Source: a bacterium D16-34 (GTDB lineage: Bacteria; Actinomycetota; Coriobacteriia; Coriobacteriales; Eggerthellaceae). Taken from it: a stretch of DNA of 64,000 nucleotides. The stretch spans positions 1 to 64,000 of the forward strand of contig RAZB01000005.1 of the NCBI GenBank assembly GCA_003612515.1, read 5' to 3'. Of the stretch, positions 8,729 to 18,117 are shown in pieces. Positions within the stretch are counted from its first letter, which is position 1. The number at the start of each line of letters is the position of its first letter. The translations under genes and the position numbers were made by a program. The notes beneath the pieces were generated by a model. The model did not search any database. It was not told the origin of the DNA and saw only the letters and a list, made by a program, of their open reading frames with translations.

Positions 8729-10390
8729 ATGGGGGTGTACCTGATAAGGGACAGCCTTCGCCGCGCTTTTGCAAGGTTGCGTTTGAAATCAGATTTTGTG
8801 GTGATGGTAAGAGCGACACTTCCGTTGTGCTTACTTGTCGCTTTTGCAAACTCGCTGATACAGAAAAAGCTTGTCATCTACCTGTCGCGGCGTTATCGTA
8901 TAGCGATTATTAGACAGACAGGGGATGCTGCGCTTATGTGGAAGCAGTTCAGTGCGCTTCGAGACGCGTTTACTTCAGCAACATTTGGAGCGCTCGTTGT
9001 ATATGCGCTTTATCGGCTATTGGCATATGAAAGCTATACGACAAACTTCGGTCTTTGTGTTGATCCTTTTGCCTATGTGTCGAACATTTCTTTCATGACA
9101 GGAGCCGCTCTTGGCGACCTGATTTCCTGCATTCTTATTTTTGTGCTGTATGCAAGCGGCAGAATTCGCGCCTGCACGTTGGGGTATCGAAGCCCGCTCA
9201 TTATCATTGCTTTTGTGTATATTATGACGGCGTGTATTCCAGCTGCGCAGCTCTCACAAATGCTTACATCGACGTTTTTAGGCATCTTGTGGGGGTTAAC
9301 AATCGCGATAGCTGGTTTGTCTGCGTTGGAACTTTTGGTGGGAACTACTTCTCGAATCGTACTCATCGTTCAAATCATTGCTTCACTCTTTTTATTCGCT
9401 CTTGGGTCGTATATTCTCAGCTTTTTACCAGGGTCGGTTGTCGCTGTAGTCTGCGCAATTATTTCGTTGGCTATGATTCCATTGATGCCTACGCTACGTT
9501 CAAAGCTTGATATTCCTTCAGGCCCAGATTCTCATGAGGTGCTTGCAACATTTCGTAAAACGCTGGGCGAAAGCGCAACGCCTATTTTGGCTGTAGCCTT
9601 TTTCGAGCTCGTTGTTGGACTGGTGAACATGTATGCGTTTGAGAGCCATTCGTCGTTCACCATCTCCAATAATGCGCCGCTTGAGGGTTCGGTGATTTGT
9701 GCGATTTTGGCGTCGCTGTTTGTAGTGGTGGCTGCACGCGTGCCTAACGGCAAGTTTGTTATGCTCGGCGTTTTTCCAGGTGTTATTTCAGTCTTTTTGG
9801 CCTTGCCATATTTTGGCGATGTATGGGGTCGCCCCTTGAGCACGGTGATTTATACCGCCTATATCTTCACCGCAACACTTTCCACCTATAGCGTGGTTCG
9901 TGCTTGTCGGCGTGCCAACGATTGCGTCTATGGCATTGGAGCGGTTCTTTCCATTGCCATGCGTGTGTGCCTTTTGATCGGTTTAGCTATCGGCTGGTGG
10001 TGTGGAAACCTTAAAGAAGGCGATACGTTTGTGCATCTGTCTATCGTGTGCGTGGTATGCGTGTATGTACTGGGTATGGTTGTGCTGTTGTGGGGTTATC
10101 GCAACTTGCGCGAAAAGAGTGCTCCTAAGGTTGTTGAAGTGGTGGTTGAACGCGAGCCTGAAACGTTTGCGCAAGCTCAGGCGGAGCGTATCGAAGAGCT
10201 TGTTTCAACCTACGAGTTGTCGCCTCGCGAGCGCGATGTGTTGATAGGTTTGGCGCAAGGCAACACTGCGGCAAGCATTGCTCGGGGGCTTCATATCTCT
10301 ACATCCACCGCGCAAGGATACATTAAGACGCTCTATGTAAAACTGGGCGTCAATAAAAAACAGCAGGTCATTGACTTGTTTCAGCGATAA
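8729..10390 (+). CDS. LuxR-family regulator with polytopic membrane N-terminus
   Basis: A 553-aa protein, the longest of this group in the window. About 480 residues of alternating hydrophobic segments precede a C-terminal LuxR helix-turn-helix (LSPRERDVLIGLAQGNTAAS, then TAQGYIKTLYVKLGVNKKQQ). ATG 8729 has AAAAGGAG 5 nt upstream; the earlier ATG at 8672 lies inside the divergent lipoprotein's leader. Unlike most modules here it is co-directional with its flavoprotein (10552), 161 bp downstream, and divergent from the lipoprotein. Confidence 0.9.
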   Translation: MGVYLIRDSLRRAFARLRLKSDFVVMVRATLPLCLLVAFANSLIQKKLVIYLSRRYRIAIIRQTGDAALMWKQFSALRDAFTSATFGALVVYALYRLLAYESYTTNFGLCVDPFAYVSNISFMTGAALGDLISCILIFVLYASGRIRACTLGYRSPLIIIAFVYIMTACIPAAQLSQMLTSTFLGILWGLTIAIAGLSALELLVGTTSRIVLIVQIIASLFLFALGSYILSFLPGSVVAVVCAIISLAMIPLMPTLRSKLDIPSGPDSHEVLATFRKTLGESATPILAVAFFELVVGLVNMYAFESHSSFTISNNAPLEGSVICAILASLFVVVAARVPNGKFVMLGVFPGVISVFLALPYFGDVWGRPLSTVIYTAYIFTATLSTYSVVRACRRANDCVYGIGAVLSIAMRVCLLIGLAIGWWCGNLKEGDTFVHLSIVCVVCVYVLGMVVLLWGYRNLREKSAPKVVEVVVEREPETFAQAQAERIEELVSTYELSPRERDVLIGLAQGNTAASIARGLHISTSTAQGYIKTLYVKLGVNKKQQVIDLFQR

Positions 10391-10551
10391 ATTAAAGTTA
10401 ACCAATTTTTGGGGGAGCGAAAAACCCATTCATTTTCTAGACTTCAGTTCGCAATGATTGCCGTGCTTGCTTATGCGAGAAGCTTGTCAACTAAGGGAGG
10501 GGCAAGCGTGGTGGCAATCGAGAGGCAGAAGAAGAAAAGGGAGGGGTCTTG

Positions 10552-12063
10552 ATGGCACTTTCACGTCGTGATTTCTTAAAGATTGGTGGTGCTTCTTGCA
10601 TCGTCGCAGGCGCCGGAGCAGCTTTAGTTGGATGCAGTCCAGCGGGCGATTCTGGCGATGCCCCACTTGCTGAGACAGGCGACACTTCACTGGTGGGTTA
10701 CGCTCCGGTCAACTTCACTGAAGAGACCGACATTCTCATTATTGGTTCTGGCTATGCAGGTTTGGCAGCAGCTATGGCGCCAGCGCTTGCGGGCAAGAAG
10801 ATTATCATTGCTGAAAAGCAATCTCAGGTTGGTGGCGACTCTGCTACATCATGCTGCTTCATGTTCGCTGCAGGTACCGAGTTGCAGCAAGCAGCAGGCT
10901 ATCCCATGACTATCGATGAGTATTGGGAAGCAATCAAGGATAAGCAAACCGTAGGCTATGAGCAGTATGAGTGGTTTGCTGACTGGGTGAAGGGTAAGAC
11001 CTTCGCAAACACGCATTTCGTGGATTCAGTAATCAATGACTTTGGCGCGGTATTCCAGGAGCCTTGCACTGAGGCTGAGCTTCCTCGTCTGTTTGGTTCA
11101 GTTATTCTTCCGGGTGACGGCATTGGTTCTGGTGGTCAAAACATTTTGCAGCCTATTGTGGCAAAGCTTAAGGAATTGGGTACCGATATTCGCAATGGTC
11201 AACGTGCAACGGCTCTGATTAAAGACGCCGAGGGCGCAATTATTGGTTGCCGCTTTGAAGATACCACCTCAGGTAAGGTGACCGACATTAAGGCAACATC
11301 AACAGTGCTTGCAACTGGCGGCTTTGCTGATAATGGCGAAATGGTTCAGGAATATCTGCCGGAGTGGTCTAACTATGGACAGATGGTTCATGGTTGCATG
11401 GGTGAAGGTCATAAGCTTGCTCAAGCGGCGGGTGCTCAGTTGGTAGGCATGGATTCGTCATTTACCTACTGCAATCTTATGGGCGACATCCCGAACTGCA
11501 CAACCTGGGGCTATTGGACGCCTGTTGTGTTGGTTCTGCCCAATGGTAAGCGCTTTATTGAAGAAGCACAATCTCACGATGCTGCTCAGGCTGCAATCGA
11601 CGCAGGTTATCGTCAGTGGTGGTCAATCTTTGACCAGCGCGCCTTTGAAGCACGCGCTATTGCAAATTCGGTTGAAGGCAATATCAAGAGCCATGGCGAT
11701 GTCTATGTTAAAGCCGACACGATTGAAGAGTTGGCTGTTGGTATGGATGTTCCCGTTGACACGCTGGTTGAAACCTTCGCTCGTTATGACGAATTAGTTG
11801 CTTCTGGCGAGGACACCGATTTTGGCAAGAAGGCTTGGCTGGATTCTCTGCAGCCTCCTTATCATGCACTTAAGCTTAACGTGAGCCGTTATAAGACATC
11901 GGGTGGTTTGATGGTTGGCCCGAACAACCAGGTGTTGGATACCTCTGATGCTGAGATTCCTGGCTTGTATGCTGCAGGAGCAGTAACGCTTCAATCGTTT
12001 GCAAGCGTTTCAACGTGCATGGCTACCGGTTATTTTGTTGGCGAAACTCTTGCAGCGCTCTAA
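10552..12063 (+). CDS. Tat-exported FAD-binding flavoprotein reductase
   Basis: A 503-aa protein of the fumarate/urocanate reductase superfamily. It has a Tat signal (LSRRDFLKIGG) and lipobox-like LVGCSP, the FAD Rossmann motif GSGYAG at about residues 65-70, and the second FAD site at the C-terminus (PGLYAAGAV). GKRFIEE corresponds to the conserved region that carries substrate-binding residues in this superfamily. No FMN domain and no haem motif are present, so the electron donor must be another protein, and no cytochrome gene is adjacent. ATG 10552 is preceded by GGAGGGG. A terminator follows at 12107. Substrate unknown. Confidence 0.9.
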   Translation: MALSRRDFLKIGGASCIVAGAGAALVGCSPAGDSGDAPLAETGDTSLVGYAPVNFTEETDILIIGSGYAGLAAAMAPALAGKKIIIAEKQSQVGGDSATSCCFMFAAGTELQQAAGYPMTIDEYWEAIKDKQTVGYEQYEWFADWVKGKTFANTHFVDSVINDFGAVFQEPCTEAELPRLFGSVILPGDGIGSGGQNILQPIVAKLKELGTDIRNGQRATALIKDAEGAIIGCRFEDTTSGKVTDIKATSTVLATGGFADNGEMVQEYLPEWSNYGQMVHGCMGEGHKLAQAAGAQLVGMDSSFTYCNLMGDIPNCTTWGYWTPVVLVLPNGKRFIEEAQSHDAAQAAIDAGYRQWWSIFDQRAFEARAIANSVEGNIKSHGDVYVKADTIEELAVGMDVPVDTLVETFARYDELVASGEDTDFGKKAWLDSLQPPYHALKLNVSRYKTSGGLMVGPNNQVLDTSDAEIPGLYAAGAVTLQSFASVSTCMATGYFVGETLAAL

Positions 12064-12106
12064 ATAACCAGGTCATAAATCCTTCCTTTGAGATTGATGA
12101 GATCTC

Positions 12107-12147
12107 AAAAAATCGGTCGTCTCGCGAACGTGAGGCGGCCGATTTTT
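12107..12147 (+). terminator. Rho-independent terminator after flavoprotein
   Basis: AAAAATCGGTCGTCTCGC pairs with GTGAGGCGGCCGATTTTT with small mismatches. The stem is flanked by A- and T-runs, so it could work in both directions. It lies 44 bp after the stop codon. Confidence 0.75.
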
Positions 12148-12223
12148 AGTCTTACAACCCGATTTGTGTCGCGATCTTTTAAGTGTGACGTTCGGCGTTT
12201 GTATGTGGATGCGGATAAAATGT

Positions 12224-12269
12224 TGTCATATTCTGTCACATGCGCAGTTCTTTTATGTCATACTTTGAC
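12224..12269. promoter_or_regulatory. TGTCATA-type repeats upstream of the NrfD-like gene
   Basis: TGTCATA at 12224-12230, CTGTCACA just after, then TGTCATACTTTGAC at 12256-12269. The 12-mer TGTCATACTTTG recurs at 14815 upstream of the molybdoenzyme gene. The shared motif in front of both transcription units suggests one regulator controls them, possibly the GntR protein encoded between them. Confidence 0.55.
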
Positions 12270-12330
12270 GCAAAAGAATACAAATACCAGGGCGCAAACG
12301 CAGGAGAGCAGATGCGAGGAGAAGGACTGC

Positions 12331-13332
12331 GTGTTTAGCGAGCTTGCAATTACATATCTCATACTTGGCGGTGTTGGTGCTGGTTGTATCAGTATTTGTT
12401 CTCTGCTTGATCTTGTGTTAGTGCGAGAGTCTTTTGGTTTCGATCGTGAGCAGGGTCCGCTTGTGCGTACTGATGCAAACATTCTTGATTTTGCATTCAT
12501 CGCGGGGTTTGTGGTGTTTTGTCTGGGATGCGCTTGCTTGGTGGTTGATCTTGGTAGAACGGATCGCTTGCTCTCGCTTTTGGTGAGACCATCATTGACT
12601 TGGATGACTTTTGGTGTGTATGCGATATCTGTTTTGCTTGTTGTTGGTGCACTGCTTGCGCTGGTCAGAGTGTTGTATATACCAGAAGTGCGCCGTGGTG
12701 TCGTGATTGCGCTGGAGTTTGTGGCTCTTGTAGTTGGTCTTGCTGTCGCGTCGTATACCGGGTTGCTGGTAAGTGGGCTTATAGGCGTAGCGTTCTGGAA
12801 CTCGCCATGGCTGGTACCTTTATTTGTGACATCGTCTCTATCAGGCGGAATTGCTTTGGTGGTTATTTGCGGTGCGTTCGTGGTGAAAGATGAAGTCTCT
12901 AGAAAGTTGCTTCATCAATTGGCTCTTGCAGATATTTTGGTGATTATCGTCGAAGGAGTCAGCGCTACGTTGTTTGTCCTAGGGGCGCTTTATGCCGAAA
13001 ATCCCGGTGCTTTTGCAAGTGCTCAAAGTATACTCGAGGGGTCACAGTCGCCGATTTGGTGGTTTGGTTTTGTTCTCTGTGGTATGGCAGTGCCGCTTGT
13101 TGCTGAAATTATATTTGTGATCGCAGGAAAGCGAGATTCAGATATGCTATCCAATGCGCTTGGATGTGTTGCGGTGTTGGTGCTGGTTGGTGTTATTTGT
13201 ATGCGCGTGAGTGTTATAGGAGCAGGTGAGCATCGACCTTTGGAACTACAGGTTGCATCTGTTAGTTCCGCTGCAGACAAAGCGTCGGACGGGGAGCAAG
13301 AGCTCATGGCTTTTATGCTTGCCACCGAATAA
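12331..13332 (+). CDS. NrfD/PsrC-like membrane anchor protein
   Basis: A 333-aa polytopic protein with about eight to nine transmembrane segments, starting VFSELAITYLILGGVGAGC, which matches the first helix of NrfD/PsrC quinone-interacting subunits. The segment CLVVDLGRTDRLLSLLVRPS resembles the DLGRP-type loop of that family. The start is GTG at 12331, preceded by GAGGAGAAGGA; the frame stays open 81 codons upstream, but that part has no ribosome binding site and contains the candidate operator. It is first in a unit with GntR and slipin genes. A second NrfD protein serves the molybdoenzyme at 18118, so this one probably has another partner or a regulatory role. Confidence 0.7.
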   Translation: MFSELAITYLILGGVGAGCISICSLLDLVLVRESFGFDREQGPLVRTDANILDFAFIAGFVVFCLGCACLVVDLGRTDRLLSLLVRPSLTWMTFGVYAISVLLVVGALLALVRVLYIPEVRRGVVIALEFVALVVGLAVASYTGLLVSGLIGVAFWNSPWLVPLFVTSSLSGGIALVVICGAFVVKDEVSRKLLHQLALADILVIIVEGVSATLFVLGALYAENPGAFASAQSILEGSQSPIWWFGFVLCGMAVPLVAEIIFVIAGKRDSDMLSNALGCVAVLVLVGVICMRVSVIGAGEHRPLELQVASVSSAADKASDGEQELMAFMLATE

Positions 13333-13357
13333 GGTTTAACAACGAGGAGTATGTGAG

Positions 13358-13888
13358 ATGGAACAGAAGAAGCAAGCCAAAGTAGCTGAACTTTTTTCGC
13401 TTGACGAAAAAGCAAGTGTTCCTATTTGGCTTCAGCTTAAGAATCGTTTCATATACCTCATCACATCAGGGCACTATCTCCCGGGGGATAAGTTGCCAAC
13501 GGTTCGCAGTATGGCGGCCGATATTGAGATCAACTACAACACTGTTAGTAAAGTGTATAAGAGCCTGGAAGAGGATGGCTATATTGTGTCGCATCATCGC
13601 CAAGGGGTATTTGTGTGTGATGTGAGCGATAAGCCGGGGGTCAGCCTTGCTGTTACCGCTGAAATGATGACGATGGAATATATCCAGCGTTGTCAGGAAC
13701 TAGGGTTGTCGCTGGCAGAGATTTCGTCGCTTTTTAATGAGGGAATTATCAAAGCGAAAGTGAAGTACAACAAGGAGCAAGGAGCGGCCAATGCTAAACA
13801 GCAGCAACGAAAAGAAGTCGACTCAAACATCATCTACTTCCCCGACGTCTCGGATGATGAATGTTCCTCAGGTCACGTCGGCGCATAG
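13358..13888 (+). CDS. GntR-family (YtrA-like) transcriptional regulator
   Basis: A 176-aa protein. Residues of about 20-90 form the GntR winged helix (PIWLQLKNRFIYLITSGHYL, then PGDKLPTVRSMAADIEINYN). A short C-terminal part without an effector domain fits the YtrA subfamily. GAGGAG lies 8 nt before the ATG. Its 3' end overlaps the slipin gene by 98 bp in another frame. It sits between the two TGTCATA-bearing promoters and is the best local candidate to bind them. Confidence 0.85.
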   Translation: MEQKKQAKVAELFSLDEKASVPIWLQLKNRFIYLITSGHYLPGDKLPTVRSMAADIEINYNTVSKVYKSLEEDGYIVSHHRQGVFVCDVSDKPGVSLAVTAEMMTMEYIQRCQELGLSLAEISSLFNEGIIKAKVKYNKEQGAANAKQQQRKEVDSNIIYFPDVSDDECSSGHVGA

Positions 13889-14777
13889 GAAAACCTCACG
13901 TAATGGTGCAGTAGCTTTTACGATCATAATTTTTGTGCTTGGTTTTGTGTTGTCGCTGTGCGCGTGGCAGTGTCTGACAGGAGCCATTGATCTATTTGCG
14001 CTGTTGGCAGCTACGGCAGTTGGGTTGCTGGTGGCGTCTTCTGTACATATCGTTATGCAGTGGGAAAAAGCGGTGGTCATGCGATTTGGTCGCTTCGACC
14101 GTGTGGCTGGTCCAGGCTTGGTGTTCACTATTCCTCTTGTAGAGTTTTATTCGCTACGAGTTGATCAGCGTGTTATGACTACTTATTTTGGGGCAGAAGA
14201 GACACTGACCAATGACTTGGTTCCGGTAAACGTAGACGCAATTGTCTTTTGGATGGTGTTTTCAGCAGAAAAGGCTGCCACCGAAGTGGAAAACTACTCT
14301 GTGGCTGTGTCGTGGATGGCGCAAGCAATGTTGCGAAAAGCTATTGGTCGAGCGTCTTTGAGTGAAGTTGCCACACGGCGTGACCAGCTTGATGCCGAGC
14401 TCAAAGAGGAGCTAGAGGAGAAACTTTCAGCTTGGGGTATTGATGTTATTGATGTAGAAGTGCGGGACATTGTTGTTCCTAAAGAGCTGCAATCTTCTAT
14501 GGCTGCTGAAGCGGTGGCGTCACGTGAGCGCGAGGCAAGAATGATTCTTGCTGAGGCGGAACACGATATTTCTGAGATGCTTCGCGATGCATCTGAGGTA
14601 TATGACGGCGACGTGGAGGCAATGCGCCTGCGCACGATGCATCTTGCATATGAAAGCGTGAAACAGTCAGGTGGTACGCTCGTGATTCCGAGTGCATTTA
14701 GTGAAGGCTTTGTTGACGGAGGCGAGACATCTGTGACACCCAAAACCTCGAAAGCGTCTCGCAGCACAACCCGTTAA
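13791..14777 (+). CDS. Slipin/stomatin-like SPFH (Band 7) membrane protein
   Basis: A 328-aa protein with a low-complexity N-terminal tail, two closely spaced hydrophobic segments (about residues 42-85) and an SPFH/Band 7 domain (KAVVMRFGRFDRVAGPGLVF, and later VEVRDIVVPKELQSSM followed by SREREARMILAEAEHDI). This order is diagnostic of bacterial slipins, which organise membrane microdomains. AAGGAG lies 6 nt before ATG 13791, so the 98-bp overlap with the GntR gene looks real and implies translational coupling. Slipins usually pair with an NfeD protein; none is seen here. It may serve the adjacent respiratory membrane complex. Confidence 0.88.
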   Translation: MLNSSNEKKSTQTSSTSPTSRMMNVPQVTSAHRKTSRNGAVAFTIIIFVLGFVLSLCAWQCLTGAIDLFALLAATAVGLLVASSVHIVMQWEKAVVMRFGRFDRVAGPGLVFTIPLVEFYSLRVDQRVMTTYFGAEETLTNDLVPVNVDAIVFWMVFSAEKAATEVENYSVAVSWMAQAMLRKAIGRASLSEVATRRDQLDAELKEELEEKLSAWGIDVIDVEVRDIVVPKELQSSMAAEAVASREREARMILAEAEHDISEMLRDASEVYDGDVEAMRLRTMHLAYESVKQSGGTLVIPSAFSEGFVDGGETSVTPKTSKASRSTTR

Positions 14778-14814
14778 TGCTAGTTGTAAATTATTCTTAA
14801 AATAGAATAAAGTT

Positions 14815-14868
14815 TGTCATACTTTGTCATATATTTCTATTGACAGAGCTATAAGACGTATGACAGAC
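14815..14868. promoter_or_regulatory. TGTCATA-type repeats upstream of the molybdoenzyme operon
   Basis: TGTCATACTTTGTCAT at 14815-14830 is followed by inverted forms TTGACAG (about 14840) and TATGACAG (about 14859). The first 12 bases equal those at 12256. Direct and inverted copies ahead of an operon are typical of a multi-site operator. Confidence 0.55.
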
Positions 14869-15011
14869 TAGGACAAGAAGAATCGGCCGGTTCTCTATGT
14901 GGGGGAAATCTCGAAAGTGTTCAGATATTGGGGAGTAGCTTATTGTGTGAAATAAGCGAATTCCTTCGAGGTTTTCTTGAGCGTTCTGTTCAAAAGAATG
15001 GAGGAGAGAAG

Positions 15012-17465
15012 ATGTCGGAATCTACGGTTACGAGGCCTGGGATCACACGTCGAAGCTTTTTGAAGGCAACAGGTGCTGTTGCTGGTGTCGCGGCGGTTGC
15101 TGGTGGTACAAGCTCGCTCGTAGCTTTTGCAGATGGTGAGACTTCTGCTTCAAATGCGGAAGAAACGATCTGCTACGGCGTGTGTCGTTCTAATTGCATG
15201 CAATCATGCAGGTATGCTGCTCATGTAGTTGATGGCAAACTGGTCAAGTTGACGCCTGCGGAATATGCAGAGGATCTTTATCGCGGAAGCTGCTTGCGTG
15301 GCATGTCTTACATGCATCGAATCTATAGTCCGCATCGTATCAAATATCCGATGCGTCGCGTGGAAGGCACCGAACGCGGTGCTGGCGAATGGGAGCGTAT
15401 CTCATGGGATGACGCTATTGCAGAGATCGCCGAAAAATTTACGAGCATCTCGCAAGAATACGGACCTAAGTCTATCGTGTTTGATTTTGGCACAGGAAAT
15501 TATGGTGAAATCCAAGGTCAGACGGGTATTTTTAACCGCCTCGGTGGTGTGATTGGTGCCAGTAAGCCTGCAGGCATGAATGACTTGGCAACGGGATATG
15601 GTATTGACCGTGTTATCGGAACCGGTCTTATGTATTTCGCCAACGAAGCAAAGAGTGTTCTTGACTCTTCTCATATTGTTGTATGGGGATCGAACCCAGT
15701 TCACAGTACTCCACAAAACTGGCGTTGGATGCAACGCGCAAAAGAGCAGGGAACTAAAATTATTGTTGTTGACCCGGTAAAGTCGGCAACTGCACACAAG
15801 GCTGATGTCTATATTCCGATCAAGGCTACAACCGATGGTTATCTGGCGCTTGCTATGGCCAACTATATTTTGGAAAACGATCTGCAAGATGACGAATTCA
15901 TTGCAGCACGTTCTACCGCTCCGCTGTTGGTTCGCCGTGATACGGGAATGTTGCTTCACAAGAGCGATTATGCTGAAGTTGCCGAGGGTGAAGAAAACCC
16001 AGCGTATGTATGGGACAACGCAACTGGTGCAATAGCGTTGTATGGCGAAGCAACCGATCCTGCACTAGAAGGAACATTTGAGGTTGATGGTGTAACTGTT
16101 GATACGTCCTACACGCTTTTGAAGCAGCAGTTGGCAGACTATAGCATTAGTGAAGCGCAGCGTATTACCGGTGTGCCCGAGGAAACCATTCTTGAATTGG
16201 TTGATGTATTTACAAAGGGAGATGCGGTTTCGGTCAACATCTCATTTGGTATGGATCACTACATGAATGGTTACCAGAGCTGCTGGGCTATTGCAATACT
16301 GATGGCGCTTACGGGCAACCTTGGCAGAGACGGCGCAGGTTTTACGGGAATCTTCTTGAACACCGCGCTAGCTCTTAACATGAAAGCGCTGTGGGCAGCA
16401 CCGGGATTTGTGGGCATGACAACAGCTTTCCCTATGACGATGCTTCATGAAGTTGCTGAAACACAACAGTTTAATGGTGAAGACTATCCCATTAAGGCAA
16501 TGGTTAGCATTATCTCTAACGCTGTAAGTAACTGGCCGTCTCAGAATAATTTCCTTGAGAAGATCTTGCCGGCGCTTGATTTCTATCTCGCTATGGATAT
16601 GGAGATGAATGACACTGTTCGCTATGCAGACATGGTGCTTCCGGTTGCCTCTTTCTATGAGCACGAAGACTTCCGCAAGGCACACAATCTTCCTTACATT
16701 GTGCACCAAAGCAAGGCAATTGATCCGCTCTATGAGGCGAAAGACGATGTTGAGATCTGTGGCCTGATCGGGCGGGCTATGGGATTTGAAGAGGCGTTCC
16801 CTGAGTCAAACACCTTTGAAACCTACGCAAACCTGCTCCTGTCTTCAGAAGCTTGTGAGAAGTTTAATATTACGCTCGAGAGACTTCGCGAAGAGGGCTA
16901 TATAGATCTGTCTGTTTTGCCAGGTAAACCTGGTATTGTCGGCCGCACGAAGTTCACTACCGAGTCAGGACTTGCGCAGCTCTATACCGAAAAGCCCGCG
17001 CCTCGCGTCAATTATGGTCAGGATGTCAAAGAGCGTTTCGCTAAAGAGCACTTGGTATACTACCAGCCCTCTGCTGAGGTATGTGAGGAGAGCGAGGCGG
17101 CTCAGACATTCCCTATCGTCTTCATTCAAGAGCATTCGCGTTGGCGTACGCATTCGCAATGGTTTAACTCTCCGATATTAAAGGAGCTTGACCCTGAGCC
17201 TATCTATAAGATGAGCCCTGAAGACGCCCAAGAGCGTGGCATTGAGTCAGGAGATATCGTTGAGGTGTTCAATGATCGCGGTCACATGGTAGTTAAATGT
17301 GTTATCGACCCCAGTCTTCCGCAGGGTATGAGCCGTATGCCGAAGGGTTGGCAGCGTGAGCAGTTTATCGAGGGCGGCTATCAAGAGCTCACTTATCCAA
17401 CTCATGATGAATGGGCTGTTGCTTTCAATTTCTATGACACTCGCGTGGATGTGAAGAAGAGATAG
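15012..17465 (+). CDS. Molybdopterin oxidoreductase catalytic subunit (DMSO reductase family)
   Basis: An 817-aa catalytic subunit of a DMSO-reductase-type molybdoenzyme, exported by Tat (ITRRSFLKATG). The N-terminal [4Fe-4S] site is C54-x3-C58-x3-C62 with a distant C94. Molybdopterin domains follow (EWERISWDDAIAEIAEKF; VVWGSNP near residue 235), and a C-terminal cofactor-binding domain starts around PIVFIQEHSRWRTHSQ. I could not place the Mo-ligand residue with confidence. ATG 15012 has GGAGGAG 5 nt upstream. It heads an operon with a ferredoxin subunit and an NrfD anchor, as in DmsABC/PsrABC-type quinol-dependent reductases. The acceptor could be an S- or N-oxide or another oxyanion; I cannot choose. 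Confidence 0.93.
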   Translation: MSESTVTRPGITRRSFLKATGAVAGVAAVAGGTSSLVAFADGETSASNAEETICYGVCRSNCMQSCRYAAHVVDGKLVKLTPAEYAEDLYRGSCLRGMSYMHRIYSPHRIKYPMRRVEGTERGAGEWERISWDDAIAEIAEKFTSISQEYGPKSIVFDFGTGNYGEIQGQTGIFNRLGGVIGASKPAGMNDLATGYGIDRVIGTGLMYFANEAKSVLDSSHIVVWGSNPVHSTPQNWRWMQRAKEQGTKIIVVDPVKSATAHKADVYIPIKATTDGYLALAMANYILENDLQDDEFIAARSTAPLLVRRDTGMLLHKSDYAEVAEGEENPAYVWDNATGAIALYGEATDPALEGTFEVDGVTVDTSYTLLKQQLADYSISEAQRITGVPEETILELVDVFTKGDAVSVNISFGMDHYMNGYQSCWAIAILMALTGNLGRDGAGFTGIFLNTALALNMKALWAAPGFVGMTTAFPMTMLHEVAETQQFNGEDYPIKAMVSIISNAVSNWPSQNNFLEKILPALDFYLAMDMEMNDTVRYADMVLPVASFYEHEDFRKAHNLPYIVHQSKAIDPLYEAKDDVEICGLIGRAMGFEEAFPESNTFETYANLLLSSEACEKFNITLERLREEGYIDLSVLPGKPGIVGRTKFTTESGLAQLYTEKPAPRVNYGQDVKERFAKEHLVYYQPSAEVCEESEAAQTFPIVFIQEHSRWRTHSQWFNSPILKELDPEPIYKMSPEDAQERGIESGDIVEVFNDRGHMVVKCVIDPSLPQGMSRMPKGWQREQFIEGGYQELTYPTHDEWAVAFNFYDTRVDVKKR

Positions 17466-17474
17466 GAGGTTGCC

Positions 17475-18095
17475 ATGAATTACGGATTTGTTATTGACCA
17501 AGAGCGTTGCATTGGCTGCCATACCTGTGCTGTAGCTTGCAAGATAGAAAACAATCTTCCTGATGTTGTGTGGTGGAACCGCATTTTAACTGATGGTGGT
17601 GCTGAGATGGATATTCCTGCTGGTGAATTCCCGAACACAACCATTGAGTATGTGCCCGTTAATTGTCAGCATTGCGAAAACCCTGCTTGTACGAAAGTGT
17701 GCCCGGTTGGCGCTACCTATAAGGATGAAGAAACGGGAATTGTGCACCAAGATGCTGATAAATGCATTGGCTGCCGTATGTGCATGAGCGCATGCCCTTA
17801 CACTGGTGTTCGTTCGTTTAATTGGGATGAGCCAACGCATGTGCTTGATATGAATATCGGCGGCGTGGATGCGCCTGAACACCAGAAACACACGGTGGAA
17901 AAGTGCACTATGTGTTCGCATCGAGTAGCAAAGGGCGAAGAGCCTGCCTGTGTCGAAGCTTGTCCTGCACGTGCACGTTTCTGGGGAGATCTTGATGATC
18001 CTAACTCAGAGGTTTCTCAAATTATCAAGAAACGATCCTTTAAGCAGCTTTTAGCTGACGAGGGAACAAAACCGTCAGTATATTACGTGGGCTAA
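17475..18095 (+). CDS. Four-cluster ferredoxin subunit (DmsB/PsrB-like)
   Basis: A 206-aa iron-sulfur electron-transfer subunit. Cysteine groups for four [4Fe-4S] clusters are visible: CIGCHTCAVAC near residue 12, CQHCENPACTKVCP near 62, CIGCRMCMSACP near 97, and CTMCSH with CVEACP near 142-160. It moves electrons between the NrfD anchor and the molybdoenzyme. It starts 10 bp after the catalytic subunit with AGGAGG, and 22 bp before the anchor gene. No signal peptide is present, so it would be carried out with the Tat-exported partner. Confidence 0.93.
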   Translation: MNYGFVIDQERCIGCHTCAVACKIENNLPDVVWWNRILTDGGAEMDIPAGEFPNTTIEYVPVNCQHCENPACTKVCPVGATYKDEETGIVHQDADKCIGCRMCMSACPYTGVRSFNWDEPTHVLDMNIGGVDAPEHQKHTVEKCTMCSHRVAKGEEPACVEACPARARFWGDLDDPNSEVSQIIKKRSFKQLLADEGTKPSVYYVG

Positions 18096-18117
18096 GCGAC
18101 AGGCTAAGGAGAAAATC

